Source: Nocardioides luteus
Lineage (GTDB): Bacteria; Actinomycetota; Actinomycetes; Propionibacteriales; Nocardioidaceae
Direction: 5' to 3'
Assembly: GCF_015752315.1 (NCBI RefSeq)
Contig: NZ_JADOVJ010000001.1
Coordinates: 2,906,501-2,970,500, forward strand
DNA: 64,000 nucleotides
In this document: positions 41,757 through 50,965 of the stretch, piece by piece
How positions within the stretch are numbered: the stretch's first letter is position 1
How the letters are laid out: every line of letters starts with the position of its first letter
Made by a program: the position numbers and the translations under genes
Notes under the pieces: generated by a model
Database searches by the model: none
The model's input: the letters and a program-made list of their open reading frames with translations, nothing else
What the model was told of the DNA's origin: nothing

Positions 41757-42824
41757 TCACAGGTCGATGGTGAGCGCGTCACCCTCGGCGCGAGAGACGC
41801 AGATGAGCATCTCGGTCTCGCGCTCTGCGGGCCGCAGCTTGGTGTCGCGGTGCTCGACGGTGCCCTCGAGGACCCGGTGCTTGCAGCTGCCGCAGAAGCC
41901 CTGCTGGCACGAGTAGCGCACTCCCGGGACCGCCCGGCGGATCGCTGCGAGCGCGGACTCGTCGGCATCGACAGGCACGGTCACGCCGGTCCGGGCGAGG
42001 CGTACGGAGAAGGGGCGGCCGCCCACGACAGGCGGCGCCGAGAACCGCTCGGAGTGGAGCGAGCTGGTGGTGCTCAGCAACGGCTGGAGCGCGCGGGCGG
42101 CGTCGATCAACGGCGTCGGGCCGCACAGGTAGATCGCCGCGCCGGGTTCGGCGAGCGCAAGCAGCTCGGCCGCATCGGGTATGCCGAAGTCGGTGTCGGG
42201 ACGCACCTCCAGCCGGCCGCCGGGCACGTCCCGCAGCTCGTCGAGGAACGGCATCGTCGCGAGCGAGCGGCCGAGATAGACCAGCCGCCAGCGGGCACCT
42301 CGACGCGAGGCCTCCCGCACCATCGGCAGGATCGGGGTGATGCCGATGCCGCCGGCGACGAAGAGGTAGTCCTCGACGTCGACGAAGGGGAACGCGTTGC
42401 GCGGACCTCTCACCGTGATCCGGTCACCGACCCGCACCCGGTCGTGTATCTCCACGGAGCCGCCGCCACCGTCGGAGATCCGGCGGACCGCGATGCGGTA
42501 GCGGCTGCGATCCGTGGGGTCGCCGCACAGGGAGTACTGCCGCTGCGCGCCTGAGGGCAGGAACACGTCCAGGTGCGCGCCCGGCCGCCAGCGCGGCAGC
42601 GCGTCACCGTCGGGATGGCGCAGGGCGAGGCTGACCACGTCGTCGGCCTCCTCGGTTCGCCCGTCGACGACGAGGTCGAGGTCGTAGCCGACCCGGCGGA
42701 CCGGGTTGGCGCGGGACAGGTAGGGCGCGGCGGGACCGGCTGCGAAGACGGTCGAGTACGCCCGCGCGCCGCGCGCCAGCGCGCGGAGTCCGCGCGAAGG
42801 TTCGTGAGCCGTGATGGTGGTCAT
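41757..42824 (-). CDS. FAD/NAD-binding ferredoxin reductase with C-terminal [2Fe-2S] domain
   Basis: The 355-residue product combines an FNR-like reductase (RQYSLCGDPTD for FAD; FVAGGIGITPILPMV and YLCGPTPLIDAA for NAD(P)H) with a C-terminal plant-type ferredoxin whose cysteines are C306, C311, C314 and C342 (CQQGFCGSCKHRVLEG...LICVSRA). Such VanB/PDR-type proteins feed electrons to oxygenases. Its genetic coupling to the PF10118 hydrolase-like protein (stop and start share one base) suggests that the latter is its acceptor, possibly a diiron oxidase/hydroxylase. Confidence 0.9.
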   Translation of the reverse strand: MTTITAHEPSRGLRALARGARAYSTVFAAGPAAPYLSRANPVRRVGYDLDLVVDGRTEEADDVVSLALRHPDGDALPRWRPGAHLDVFLPSGAQRQYSLCGDPTDRSRYRIAVRRISDGGGGSVEIHDRVRVGDRITVRGPRNAFPFVDVEDYLFVAGGIGITPILPMVREASRRGARWRLVYLGRSLATMPFLDELRDVPGGRLEVRPDTDFGIPDAAELLALAEPGAAIYLCGPTPLIDAARALQPLLSTTSSLHSERFSAPPVVGGRPFSVRLARTGVTVPVDADESALAAIRRAVPGVRYSCQQGFCGSCKHRVLEGTVEHRDTKLRPAERETEMLICVSRAEGDALTIDL

Positions 42825-43711
42825 CAGTGTCCGTTCGCGGCCGGAGACTGCGCCAGGTAGCGCACGGCCTTGTCGATCGGGCCCATCTGCGATGGGTGGA
42901 ACCCGGGCCGCAGATACTGCGGAATCTCCCGGAAGAGAAACCGCACACCGGGCATGAGGCCACGGCGGACGCCCAGGAAGAAGGCCAGCGGCCAGGGCAT
43001 CCGGCGCCGGGAGTTCGTCGGATCGTTGGCGTACATCCAGCTCGAGATGTAGAGCCACAGCACGAGCAGCCCGAAGGCGGCCAGAACCGCGGTTCGGACC
43101 CGGCGTGCGTAGCTGCCGTCGATGTGCTGGAAGACGTCGTAGGCGACGTTGCGGTGCTCCATCTCCTCGGCACCGTGCCAGCGGAGCAGGTCCAGCATCG
43201 TCGGGTCGACCCCGATTTCGTCGAAGGTCTTGTTGTCCAGCAGCCACTCCCCCACCGTGGCGGTGAAGTGCTCGGCGGCGGCGTAGATGCCGAGCCGCTC
43301 CTTGAACCAAGCGTCACCGGCGCGGCCGGTGAGGCCGTGGTCGCCGAAGACCTGGTCCATCAGGAACTCCATCATCCGCATGATCTTCGGGATGTCGAAG
43401 CCGTTCCGCTCCAGATGGACGCGGAAGGACTCGTGCGAGCTGGCGTGCGTCTCCTCCTGGCCGATGAATCCGACCAGTTCCTCCTGCAGCCGCGGGTCTG
43501 TGATCTCAGGCAGTGCCCGACCCAGCACGTCGGCCATCGCACGCTCCCCCTCGGGGAGCACCAGGTGCATGACATTCCAGAAGTGCGTGGCGTACGGGTG
43601 CCCGGGGATGTACTCGGTCGGCACGTCGGTCCAGTCGAAGTGGACGTCACGGGCATGGATCGCCAAAGCCTCGTCCTGGTACGCCGCTGAGTCGGTGTGT
43701 AGATCCGTCAT
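42824..43711 (-). CDS. PF10118-type 'metal-dependent hydrolase' (ferritin-like membrane-associated protein)
   Basis: The 295-residue product has many conserved His/Glu pairs on predicted helices: FIGQEETHASSHESF, AAAEHFTATVGEWLL, WHGAEEMEHRNVAYDVF, followed by one hydrophobic helix (TAVLAAFGLLVLWLYISS). E-x-x-H pairs repeated along helices look like a diiron site. Family members are called metal-dependent hydrolases but no solid activity is assigned; the adjacent [2Fe-2S] reductase makes a redox role plausible. AAGGAGG precedes the ATG. It is the first gene of the operon and faces the divergent TetR gene over an 82-base gap with a palindrome. Confidence 0.75.
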   Translation of the reverse strand: MTDLHTDSAAYQDEALAIHARDVHFDWTDVPTEYIPGHPYATHFWNVMHLVLPEGERAMADVLGRALPEITDPRLQEELVGFIGQEETHASSHESFRVHLERNGFDIPKIMRMMEFLMDQVFGDHGLTGRAGDAWFKERLGIYAAAEHFTATVGEWLLDNKTFDEIGVDPTMLDLLRWHGAEEMEHRNVAYDVFQHIDGSYARRVRTAVLAAFGLLVLWLYISSWMYANDPTNSRRRMPWPLAFFLGVRRGLMPGVRFLFREIPQYLRPGFHPSQMGPIDKAVRYLAQSPAANGH

Positions 43712-43749
43712 CGATCCTCCTTGGCTTGTGATGACGGCCACTGTAACAA

Positions 43750-43768
43750 TGCAACACTGTTTGTTGCA
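43750..43768. promoter_or_regulatory. Palindromic operator candidate for the divergent TetR gene
   Basis: TGCAACA-ctgtt-TGTTGCA is a perfect 7-bp inverted repeat with a 5-base centre. On the minus strand a TTGCAA / TACAGT pair spaced 18 bases resembles -35/-10 boxes and overlaps the repeat, so binding would block the operon promoter. Confidence 0.65.
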
Positions 43769-43793
43769 ATGTTCGGTTGCGTAGGCTGGCCCC

Positions 43794-44450
43794 ATGAAGG
43801 ACATGCTGAGCCGAGCAGCGAGTGCGCTGACCGAGTCCGCCGGACCCTCGCCCCGGGCCCCTGAGATCGAGCGGATCCTGGATGCGGGGCTGGAGCTCTT
43901 CGTCGAGCACGGCATCAAGCGCACGACGATCGGCGACATCGCCCGGGCGGCCGGCATCGATCGGGTGACGGTCTATCGCCGTGTGGGAGGCAAGGATGCC
44001 GTGATCCACGCGGTGGTCACCCGAGAGGCGACCGCGCTCTTCGAGCTCGTCGCGAACGAGGCTCGATCAGGCCGCACGATCGATGAGCGCGTGGAGCTGG
44101 GCTTCACCTCGATGATGGAGCAGATCCGGGGCCACTCGCTGCTGGCGCGGATGCTCAAGACCGAGCCCGAGACCGTGCTGACCCAGCTGACCACCGAGGG
44201 GACGCTGCTGGTCACGGGGGCCACGTTGGCCACCATGCGGTTCTTCCAGGAGGCCGTCGACGACGGCCTCCTGGACAGTGCTGAGGGGATGGAGCCGAGT
44301 GCCGAGCTCTTGGTGCGGGTCGTGCACTCCTACCTGCTGACGCCACAGGCGTTGATCGACCTGACCACACCCCAGCAGCTACGCGCCTTCGCTCGGACGC
44401 ACATCGTTCCGATGGTGCTGATGGGCACCCGAACGTCTCAGCGTCCGTGA
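43794..44450 (+). CDS. TetR-family regulator of the mymA-like operon
   Basis: The 218-residue product has an N-terminal HTH (KRTTIGDIARAAGIDRVTVY, YRRVGGKDAVIHAV) and an all-helical C-terminal ligand domain. Divergent position and the palindrome in the gap make it the probable repressor of both itself and the six-gene operon, with a lipid or acyl-CoA-like inducer expected. Its last 13 bases overlap the end of the convergent aldehyde dehydrogenase gene. Confidence 0.88.
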   Translation: MKDMLSRAASALTESAGPSPRAPEIERILDAGLELFVEHGIKRTTIGDIARAAGIDRVTVYRRVGGKDAVIHAVVTREATALFELVANEARSGRTIDERVELGFTSMMEQIRGHSLLARMLKTEPETVLTQLTTEGTLLVTGATLATMRFFQEAVDDGLLDSAEGMEPSAELLVRVVHSYLLTPQALIDLTTPQQLRAFARTHIVPMVLMGTRTSQRP

Positions 44451-45904
44451 CGGACGCCCAGCATCTTCTTCATCAGTGGCAGTACGTGTCCGGCCCGGCG
44501 CAGTGAGATGAGCTCCAAGCCAGGCAGGGCGAACCGCTGGCGCACGACCGAACGTGGCCGCGCGAACTCACGCAGTCCGTCGGCGCCGTGGACCCGGCCG
44601 AACCCGCTGTCGCCGACACCGCCCATCGGGACCGCGCCCATCCCTGCGAAGGCGATCACCGAGTTGATGGTGACCTGACCGGCACGGAGCCGCCTCGCGA
44701 TCTCGTCGCCGCGGCTGCGCGAGAACACCGCCGCGCTCAACGCGTAGTCGTGGTCGTTGGCGAGTCGGATCGCCTCGCCGACGTCGACGACGCGTTTGAC
44801 CGTGACGGTGGGCCCGAACGTCTCCTCCCGCACCGCGATCGCGTCCTCATCGAGGTCGGTGATGACGATCGGCGAGATGAATCGCTCGCCGACCGACTCA
44901 GGACCGCCCATGAGGAAGGTGGCGCCTCGCGCCACGGCGTCCTCGACATGACGGCGGACGATATCGACCTGTGCCGGCATCGTCATCGGACCGTAGGCGG
45001 CGCCCTCGCCCGAGCCGGGACGCACGCCGTCGAGCTCGGCGAGCAGCCGAGTGCAGAACTCATCGGCGACCTCGTCGACGACGTACACGCGTTCGACACC
45101 GACACAGGTCTGTCCCGAGTTGGTGAAGGCGCCCCACGCGACGGCGCGGGCGGCCGCGGCGACGTCGGCATCGGCGGCCACCACGACCGGGTCCTTGCCG
45201 CCGCACTCGAGCACGACCGGAGTGAGGGTCTGCGCGCACTGTGCCATGACCTGGCGGCCCGTGCGGCTCGACCCGGTGAAGGCGATCTTGTCGACACCGG
45301 CGCTGCACAGCGCGGCACCGGTCTCGCCGAAACCGGTCACCACGGAGAGCACGCCGGCCGGCGCCTGCGGGTTGGCGGCGGTGAACGCCTCGACGTACCA
45401 GCGGCTGACCGCAGGGGTGAGCTCGCTCGGCTTGATCACGACAGTGTTGCCGGCTGCGAGCGCGAACGCGACGGCGCTGTTGGGCGCGTAGAGCGGATAG
45501 TTCCAGGGCCCGATGACGCCGACCACTCCGAGAGGGTCGTAGTCGACGCGGGCGGTGTAGTTGGCGAACAGGGGACCAGGGTTGACGCGTTGGGACGCGA
45601 GCACCTTTCCGGCGTTCTTCTCCGCCCAGAGGACGTGCTCGACCGCGAGCACGACCTCGAGCACGGCGTCGTCGACCGGCTTGCCGTTCTCGAGGTGGAT
45701 CAGCTCGGCGATCTCCTCGACGTGGCGCCACATCCAGGTGCGCCATCGGGCCAGATGAGCCGCCCGCCCCTTGAACCCCTGCGCGCGCCACCACGCAGCA
45801 GCCGACCGCGCGCCGGCGACGATCTCGCGGACCTCGTCCTCCGCCATCACGGGAAACTCGGCGATCGCGGAGCCGTCGGCCGGACGTACGCTCAGCAGGC
45901 TCAT
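44438..45904 (-). CDS. Aldehyde dehydrogenase (AlkH/succinic semialdehyde-like group)
   Basis: The 488-residue product is a full ALDH: GVIGPWNYPLYAPNS, KPSELTPAVSRWY, FTGSSRTGRQVM, catalytic Glu in VLECGGKDPVV, Cys in NSGQTCVGVERVY, and MGAVPMGGVGDSGFGRVHG. The C-terminal tail (ISLRRAGHVLPLMKKML) resembles long-chain aldehyde dehydrogenases that associate with membranes. As the last gene after an acyl-CoA ligase it may supply fatty acids from fatty aldehydes. ATG shares a base with the ligase stop. Confidence 0.88.
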   Translation of the reverse strand: MSLLSVRPADGSAIAEFPVMAEDEVREIVAGARSAAAWWRAQGFKGRAAHLARWRTWMWRHVEEIAELIHLENGKPVDDAVLEVVLAVEHVLWAEKNAGKVLASQRVNPGPLFANYTARVDYDPLGVVGVIGPWNYPLYAPNSAVAFALAAGNTVVIKPSELTPAVSRWYVEAFTAANPQAPAGVLSVVTGFGETGAALCSAGVDKIAFTGSSRTGRQVMAQCAQTLTPVVLECGGKDPVVVAADADVAAAARAVAWGAFTNSGQTCVGVERVYVVDEVADEFCTRLLAELDGVRPGSGEGAAYGPMTMPAQVDIVRRHVEDAVARGATFLMGGPESVGERFISPIVITDLDEDAIAVREETFGPTVTVKRVVDVGEAIRLANDHDYALSAAVFSRSRGDEIARRLRAGQVTINSVIAFAGMGAVPMGGVGDSGFGRVHGADGLREFARPRSVVRQRFALPGLELISLRRAGHVLPLMKKMLGVRHGR

Positions 45905-47433
45905 CAAGCACCAGCCGCGTGGGTCTTGCGCAGGTCCCGCTTGAGGATCTTCCCGGCCCCGTTGACGGGCAGCTCCTCGAGGAACTCGATGCTCCGCGGC
46001 ACCTTGTAGTTGGCGATGAGCTGCTTGCAGTGCTGCTGCAGGTCCTCCGCGGTGAAGTCGGCATCAGGAGCCCTCACGACGTACGCGTGGACGGTCTCGC
46101 CCCACTGCTCGCTGGGCACTCCGATGACGGCCGACATCAGCACGCCGGGGAACTTCGAGAGCGCGGTCTCCACCTCGGCGGAGTAGACGTTCTCTCCCCC
46201 GGTGACGATCATGTCCTTGAGCCGGTCGACCACGAAGACGTAGCCGTTGTCATCGATGTAGCCGCCGTCGCCGGTGTGCATCCAGCCGTCACGCAGGACC
46301 GCCGCGGTCTCCTTCGGCTTGTTCAGGTAGCCGAGCATCACGTTGGCCCCGAAGACGCAGATCTCGCCGACGGTGCCGTTCGGGACCGGGTTGCCGTCCG
46401 GGTCGCAGATGCGCACCTCGGTGTGGGGCACGGCGCGTCCGGCCGAGGTGAGCAGGCCGTCGACGTGATCGTCGGGGCCGAGCAGGGTGGCCACCGGAGC
46501 GAGCTCTGTCATGCCGTAGGCCTGGGTCAGCTTCAGGTGCGGCAGCAGCGCCTGCGTACGCCGCAGGACGCCCTCGGAGATGACCGAGCCGCCGTACATC
46601 AGGCGACCCAGCGAGGACAGGTCGTAGTCCTTGGCCTCGGGGTGGTCGACGGTCATCTGGATCATCGTCGGCACCATCAGCACGTCGGTGACGCGGTGCT
46701 TCTGGATGGTCTCCAGGACGTTCTTCGGCTCGAAGAACGGGATCGTGACGTGGGTGCACCCGAGCATGCTGGCGCCCAGGTTGCCGGCCAGGTCGGCGAG
46801 GTGGAACATCGGGGCAGCATGCAGATAGGTCGACGTCCGGTCCAGCAGGTAGCCGCTGGCGACCGCTCCCAGCGCCGAGGTGAGGAGGTTGCGGTGGGAG
46901 AGCATCACGCCCTTGGGGAACCCGGTGGTGCCGCCGGTGTAGAAGATCCCGGCGAGCTGGTCGCCGGAACGGCGTACGTCGGCGATCGGCTCGTTGTCGG
47001 CGATCAGCTGCTCGTAGGACGCCATCCCCTCCGGCGTGGGTCCGTCACCGCAGTGGACCAGGGCCTCGAGCGATGCGCACCTGGCCTTGATCACCGACGC
47101 CATGGGGGCGAACGCGTCATCGACGAGCAGCACCGAGGTGCTGGAGTCGTTGAGGGCGTAGACAATCTCCTCCGGGCTCCACCGGATGTTGATCGGGTTG
47201 AGGACCGCGTCCGCCCACGGGACGGCGGAGTAGTACTCCACGAACCGGTCGCTGTTCAGCGACAGGATCGCGACGACGTCCCCTTCGGTGACACCGAGCC
47301 CCTTGAGGCCGGCGGCCAGACGTGCCACCCGGTCCCCTTGCTCGGCGAAGGTGCGGGTGCGATCGCCGTTGATCGTGGCGACCTTGTTCGGCGCGGCCTG
47401 GAGGGCGCGGTGCAATCCCTGGGTGAGATACAT
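45904..47433 (-). CDS. AMP-dependent acyl-CoA synthetase (FadD-type)
   Basis: The 509-residue product contains the adenylation P-loop YTGGTTGFPKGVMLSH, YGMTELAP, the GYIDDNGYVFVVDRLKDMI motif and the C-terminal Lys in NGAGKILKRDLRK. It forms acyl-CoA from a carboxylic acid, ATP and CoA. AGGAG precedes the ATG. Resembles FadD13-type ligases of mycobacteria; context suggests medium to long or cyclic aliphatic acids entering the beta-oxidation genes of the same operon. Confidence 0.9.
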   Translation of the reverse strand: MYLTQGLHRALQAAPNKVATINGDRTRTFAEQGDRVARLAAGLKGLGVTEGDVVAILSLNSDRFVEYYSAVPWADAVLNPINIRWSPEEIVYALNDSSTSVLLVDDAFAPMASVIKARCASLEALVHCGDGPTPEGMASYEQLIADNEPIADVRRSGDQLAGIFYTGGTTGFPKGVMLSHRNLLTSALGAVASGYLLDRTSTYLHAAPMFHLADLAGNLGASMLGCTHVTIPFFEPKNVLETIQKHRVTDVLMVPTMIQMTVDHPEAKDYDLSSLGRLMYGGSVISEGVLRRTQALLPHLKLTQAYGMTELAPVATLLGPDDHVDGLLTSAGRAVPHTEVRICDPDGNPVPNGTVGEICVFGANVMLGYLNKPKETAAVLRDGWMHTGDGGYIDDNGYVFVVDRLKDMIVTGGENVYSAEVETALSKFPGVLMSAVIGVPSEQWGETVHAYVVRAPDADFTAEDLQQHCKQLIANYKVPRSIEFLEELPVNGAGKILKRDLRKTHAAGA

Positions 47434-47478
47434 GTCTGACTCCTGCGTACGGGTTCTGAAAGGGCGGATCAGCGGCAG

Positions 47479-49659
47479 CTAATCGGCCGGGACCATTTCG
47501 AAGGACTCGCCTGCCTCGGCCTTGGCGACCAGTGAGTCCGGCGGGGTGAACTGCGGACCGTAGGCGGCCGCGAGCTCACGAGCGCGCGCCACGAAGCCGG
47601 CGAGACCGCCCTCGTAGCCGTTCATGTACTGCACGACGCCGCCGGTCCAGCCGGGGAAGCCGATGCCCAGGATCGAGCCCACGTTGGCATCCTCGACCGA
47701 CCGCAGCACACCTTCGTCGAAGCACTTGACCGTCTCGATGGACTCGGCGAAGAGCATCCGCTCCTTCATGTCCTCGAACGGGATCTCCTTGCTGCCCGCG
47801 CCGAAGTGCTCGGCCAGTCCGGGCCACAGGCCCGTGGCCCGTCCGTCCTCGTAGTCGTAGAAGCCTCCGCCGCCTGCGCGGCCGGTTCGGCCGAACTCCT
47901 CGAGCATGCGGTCGATGACGTCGTAGGCCGGGTGGTGGAAGTAGAGGTGGCCCTTGCCGTCGGCCTCCAGGCCACTCTGGGTCGCCTTCTGGATCTTGCT
48001 CATCGTCGAGAAGTTGAGCTCGTCGGAGAGCTTCAGCGGCGCGGCCGGGTAGCCCGCCTGCAGGCCAGCTTGCTCGATCGAGGCTGCTGAGATGCCCTCG
48101 GCGACCATGGCGTGGGCCTCGTTGAGGAAGGTGCCGATCACGCGGCTGGTGAAGAACCCGCGGCTGTCGTTGACGACGATCGGGGTCTTCTTGATCTGCT
48201 GGGCGATGTCGAAGGCCTTGGCCAGGGTCTCGTCGCTGGTCTTGTCGCCGGCGATGATCTCCAGCAGCGGCATCTTGTCGACCGGGCTGAAGAAGTGCAG
48301 GCCGATGAAGTCCTCCGGCTTCTGCACGCCGTCGGCCAGGCCCGTGATCGGCAGCGAGGAGGTGTTGGAACCGAGGACCGCGCCGTCAGCAACGTACGGC
48401 TCGATCTCCTGGAACACCTGGTGCTTGAGCTCGACGCTCTCGAAGACCGCCTCGATCACCAGGTCGCAGCCGGTGAGCGCGCTCGGCTCGACGGCCGGGA
48501 CGATCCTCGCCAAGAGAGCATCAGCCTGCTCCTGGGTCATCTTGTTGCGCGCGACGGCCTTGTCGACGAGGTTCTTGGAGTAGCCCTTGCCACGTTCGGC
48601 GTTCTCGATCGACACGTCCTTGAGGACGACCTCCATCCCCGCCTTGGCACACACGAACGCGATCGCCGCGCCCATCATGCCGGCGCCCAGCACACCGGCC
48701 TTGGTGGCGACGAACCTCTCGTGGCCCTCGGGGCGGCTGCCGCCGGCCGCGATGTGCTGCATGTCGAAGAAGAAGGCCTTGATCATGTTCTTCGACACCT
48801 GACCGGTGACGAGTTCGACGAGATAACGCGACTCGATGTCCAAGGCGGTGTCGAAGTCGACCTGCGCGCCCTCGACGGCGGCCGCGAGGATCGCCCGGGG
48901 TGCGGGGTAGTTGGCGCCCTTGAGCTGCTTGCGGACGTTCGCCGGGAAGGACGGCAGGTTGGCCGCGAGCGCCGGGGTTGCGGGGGTACCGCCGGGGATC
49001 TTGTGGCCCTTGACGTCCCAGGGCTGGACCGGTTCGGGGTTGGCCACGATCCACGCCTTGGCGGCGGCGAGCAGCTCCTCGGGAGCGACGACCTCGTCGA
49101 CCAGGCCGACCTCGAGAGCCTGGGCGGGCCGGTAGCGCTGGCCCTGGCCGAGCACCTTCATGACCGCGTCGACGATGCCGAGCATGCGCACGGTGCGTAC
49201 GACGCCACCGCCGCCGGGCAGCAGCCCGAGTCCGACCTCGGGCAGCCCGATCTGGGAGCCCTTGACGTCGGCGGCGATCCGGTGGTGGGTGGCGAGCGCG
49301 ATCTCGAGGCCGCCGCCGAGTGCCGCACCGTTGATCGCTGAGACGACGGGCTTGCCCAGTCTCTCGAGCGTACGGAGCTGGGCCTTGATATCGGTGACCA
49401 GATCGAAGACGCGCTGGGCGTCCTCCGGGCCGGCCGCGCTGAGGTCGTTGAGGTCACCGCCGGCGAAGAAGGTCTTCTTCGCCGAGGTGAGCACGACCCC
49501 GGCCACCTCGTCCTTCTCGGCCACCAGGCGCGCGACGGTGGCGCGCAGCGACTCGATGAAGATCGCGTTCATCGTGTTGGCGGACTGGGTCGGGTCATCC
49601 ATCGTCAGCGTGACGATGCCGTCGGCGTCCTGCTCCCAGCCGATCATGTTCGCACTCAT
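47479..49659 (-). CDS. fadJ: Bifunctional enoyl-CoA hydratase/3-hydroxyacyl-CoA dehydrogenase (FadB/FadJ)
   Basis: The 726-residue product has an N-terminal crotonase domain (FFAGGDLNDL; GAALGGGLEIALATHHRI; GLPEVGLGLLPGGGG with both catalytic Glu) and, from about residue 340, a hydroxyacyl-CoA dehydrogenase domain (KAGVLGAGMMGAAIAFVCAK for NAD; GLHFFSPVDKMPLLEI with the catalytic His). C-terminal helical domain ends EMVPAD. It runs steps two and three of beta-oxidation and pairs with the thiolase encoded just upstream. AAAGGAAA precedes the ATG. Confidence 0.94.
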   Translation of the reverse strand: MSANMIGWEQDADGIVTLTMDDPTQSANTMNAIFIESLRATVARLVAEKDEVAGVVLTSAKKTFFAGGDLNDLSAAGPEDAQRVFDLVTDIKAQLRTLERLGKPVVSAINGAALGGGLEIALATHHRIAADVKGSQIGLPEVGLGLLPGGGGVVRTVRMLGIVDAVMKVLGQGQRYRPAQALEVGLVDEVVAPEELLAAAKAWIVANPEPVQPWDVKGHKIPGGTPATPALAANLPSFPANVRKQLKGANYPAPRAILAAAVEGAQVDFDTALDIESRYLVELVTGQVSKNMIKAFFFDMQHIAAGGSRPEGHERFVATKAGVLGAGMMGAAIAFVCAKAGMEVVLKDVSIENAERGKGYSKNLVDKAVARNKMTQEQADALLARIVPAVEPSALTGCDLVIEAVFESVELKHQVFQEIEPYVADGAVLGSNTSSLPITGLADGVQKPEDFIGLHFFSPVDKMPLLEIIAGDKTSDETLAKAFDIAQQIKKTPIVVNDSRGFFTSRVIGTFLNEAHAMVAEGISAASIEQAGLQAGYPAAPLKLSDELNFSTMSKIQKATQSGLEADGKGHLYFHHPAYDVIDRMLEEFGRTGRAGGGGFYDYEDGRATGLWPGLAEHFGAGSKEIPFEDMKERMLFAESIETVKCFDEGVLRSVEDANVGSILGIGFPGWTGGVVQYMNGYEGGLAGFVARARELAAAYGPQFTPPDSLVAKAEAGESFEMVPAD

Positions 49660-49694
49660 GAGTTTCCTTTGCGTGTGTCGGAAGATGGGGGCGC

Positions 49695-50906
49695 TCAGAT
49701 GCGCTCGATGATGGTGGCGACGCCCATGCCGCCGCCGATGCACAAGGTGACGACGGCGCGACGGCCACCGGTCCGCTCCAGCTCGTCGACCATGGTGCCG
49801 AGGATCATGGCGCCGGTCGCGCCGAGCGGGTGGCCCATCGCGATGGCGCCGCCGTTGACGTTGAGCACCTCGTCGGGGATGTTGAAGTCCTTCTGCCACT
49901 TCAGGGCCACCGAGGCGAACGCCTCGTTGATCTCCCACAGGTCGATGTCCTCCGCGGTCAGACCGGCGGTCGCCAGCACCTTGTGCGTGGCCGGGGTCGG
50001 GCCGGTCAGCATGATGGTGGAGTCGGCACCGGAGGTCGCGGTCGCGACGATCCTGGCGCGAGGACGCAGACCGAGGTCCTTGCCGATCTGCTCCGAACCG
50101 ACGAGCACCAGCGCGGCACCGTCGACGATGCCGGAGCTGTTGGCGGCGGTGTGGACATGGTTGATCCGCTCCACGGTGTGGAACTTCTGCAGCGCCACCG
50201 CGTCGAACCCACCGAGATCGCCCATCGTCTCGAACGACGGCTTGAGCTTCCCGAGGGACTCGACGGTCGACTCGGGGCGCATGTGCTCGTCACGGTCGAG
50301 GAGGAGCAGGCCGTTCTGGTCGTGCACGGGCACGATCGAGCCCGTGAATCGGCCCTCCTCCCAGGCGCGGGCGGCCCGCTGCTGGGAACGTACGGCGTAG
50401 GTGTCCACGTCCTCACGGCTGAAGCCCTCGATGGTCGCGATCAGGTCGGCACCGATGCCCTGTGGCACGAAGTAGGTGTCGTAGTTGGTGGCCGGGTCCA
50501 TCGCCCAGGCGCCGCCGTCCGACCCGATCGGAACGCGCGACATCACCTCGACACCACCGGCGAGCACCAGCGAGTCCCAGCCGGAGACGACCTTCTGGGC
50601 CGCGGTGTTGACGGCCTCGAGCCCAGAGCCGCAGAAGCGGTTGATCTGCAGACCGCCCACGGTGTCGGGCAGGCCCGCGGCCAGCGCCGCGGTCTTCGGG
50701 ATGACCGAGCCCTGGTCGCCGATCGGGGAGACGACGCCGGCGACGAAGTCGTCGATCGCGTCGGTGTCCAGGCCGGGGTTGCGCTTGCGCAGCTCGTCGA
50801 TCAGGTCGACGAGCAGCGTGACCGGCTTGACGCCGTGGAGCGAGCCGTTGCGGCCGCGGCCGCGCGGGGTGCGGATATGGTCGTAGATGAATGCGTCGGT
50901 GCTCAC
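49695..50906 (-). CDS. fadI: Acetyl-CoA acetyltransferase/3-ketoacyl-CoA thiolase
   Basis: The 403-residue product has the nucleophile Cys in [34 protein letters not shown] with the catalytic His, and LCIGGGMG with the second Cys. It cleaves 3-ketoacyl-CoA to acetyl-CoA and a shortened acyl-CoA. GTG start (VSTDAF) behind AAAGGAC. Directly upstream of the FadJ gene, as in typical FadI-FadJ/FadA-FadB operons. Confidence 0.93.
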   Translation of the reverse strand: MSTDAFIYDHIRTPRGRGRNGSLHGVKPVTLLVDLIDELRKRNPGLDTDAIDDFVAGVVSPIGDQGSVIPKTAALAAGLPDTVGGLQINRFCGSGLEAVNTAAQKVVSGWDSLVLAGGVEVMSRVPIGSDGGAWAMDPATNYDTYFVPQGIGADLIATIEGFSREDVDTYAVRSQQRAARAWEEGRFTGSIVPVHDQNGLLLLDRDEHMRPESTVESLGKLKPSFETMGDLGGFDAVALQKFHTVERINHVHTAANSSGIVDGAALVLVGSEQIGKDLGLRPRARIVATATSGADSTIMLTGPTPATHKVLATAGLTAEDIDLWEINEAFASVALKWQKDFNIPDEVLNVNGGAIAMGHPLGATGAMILGTMVDELERTGGRRAVVTLCIGGGMGVATIIERI

Positions 50907-50965
50907 AGCGAGCTGTCCTTTCGAGACGGGTCGTCGGTGACGTACGTCGGTGGCAGGTGGGCGGG

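Noticed and set aside
37121..44460. Overlap of TetR and aldehyde dehydrogenase ends as a sequencing error
   Set aside because: A 13-base overlap of convergent genes is common and both proteins have normal C-termini.
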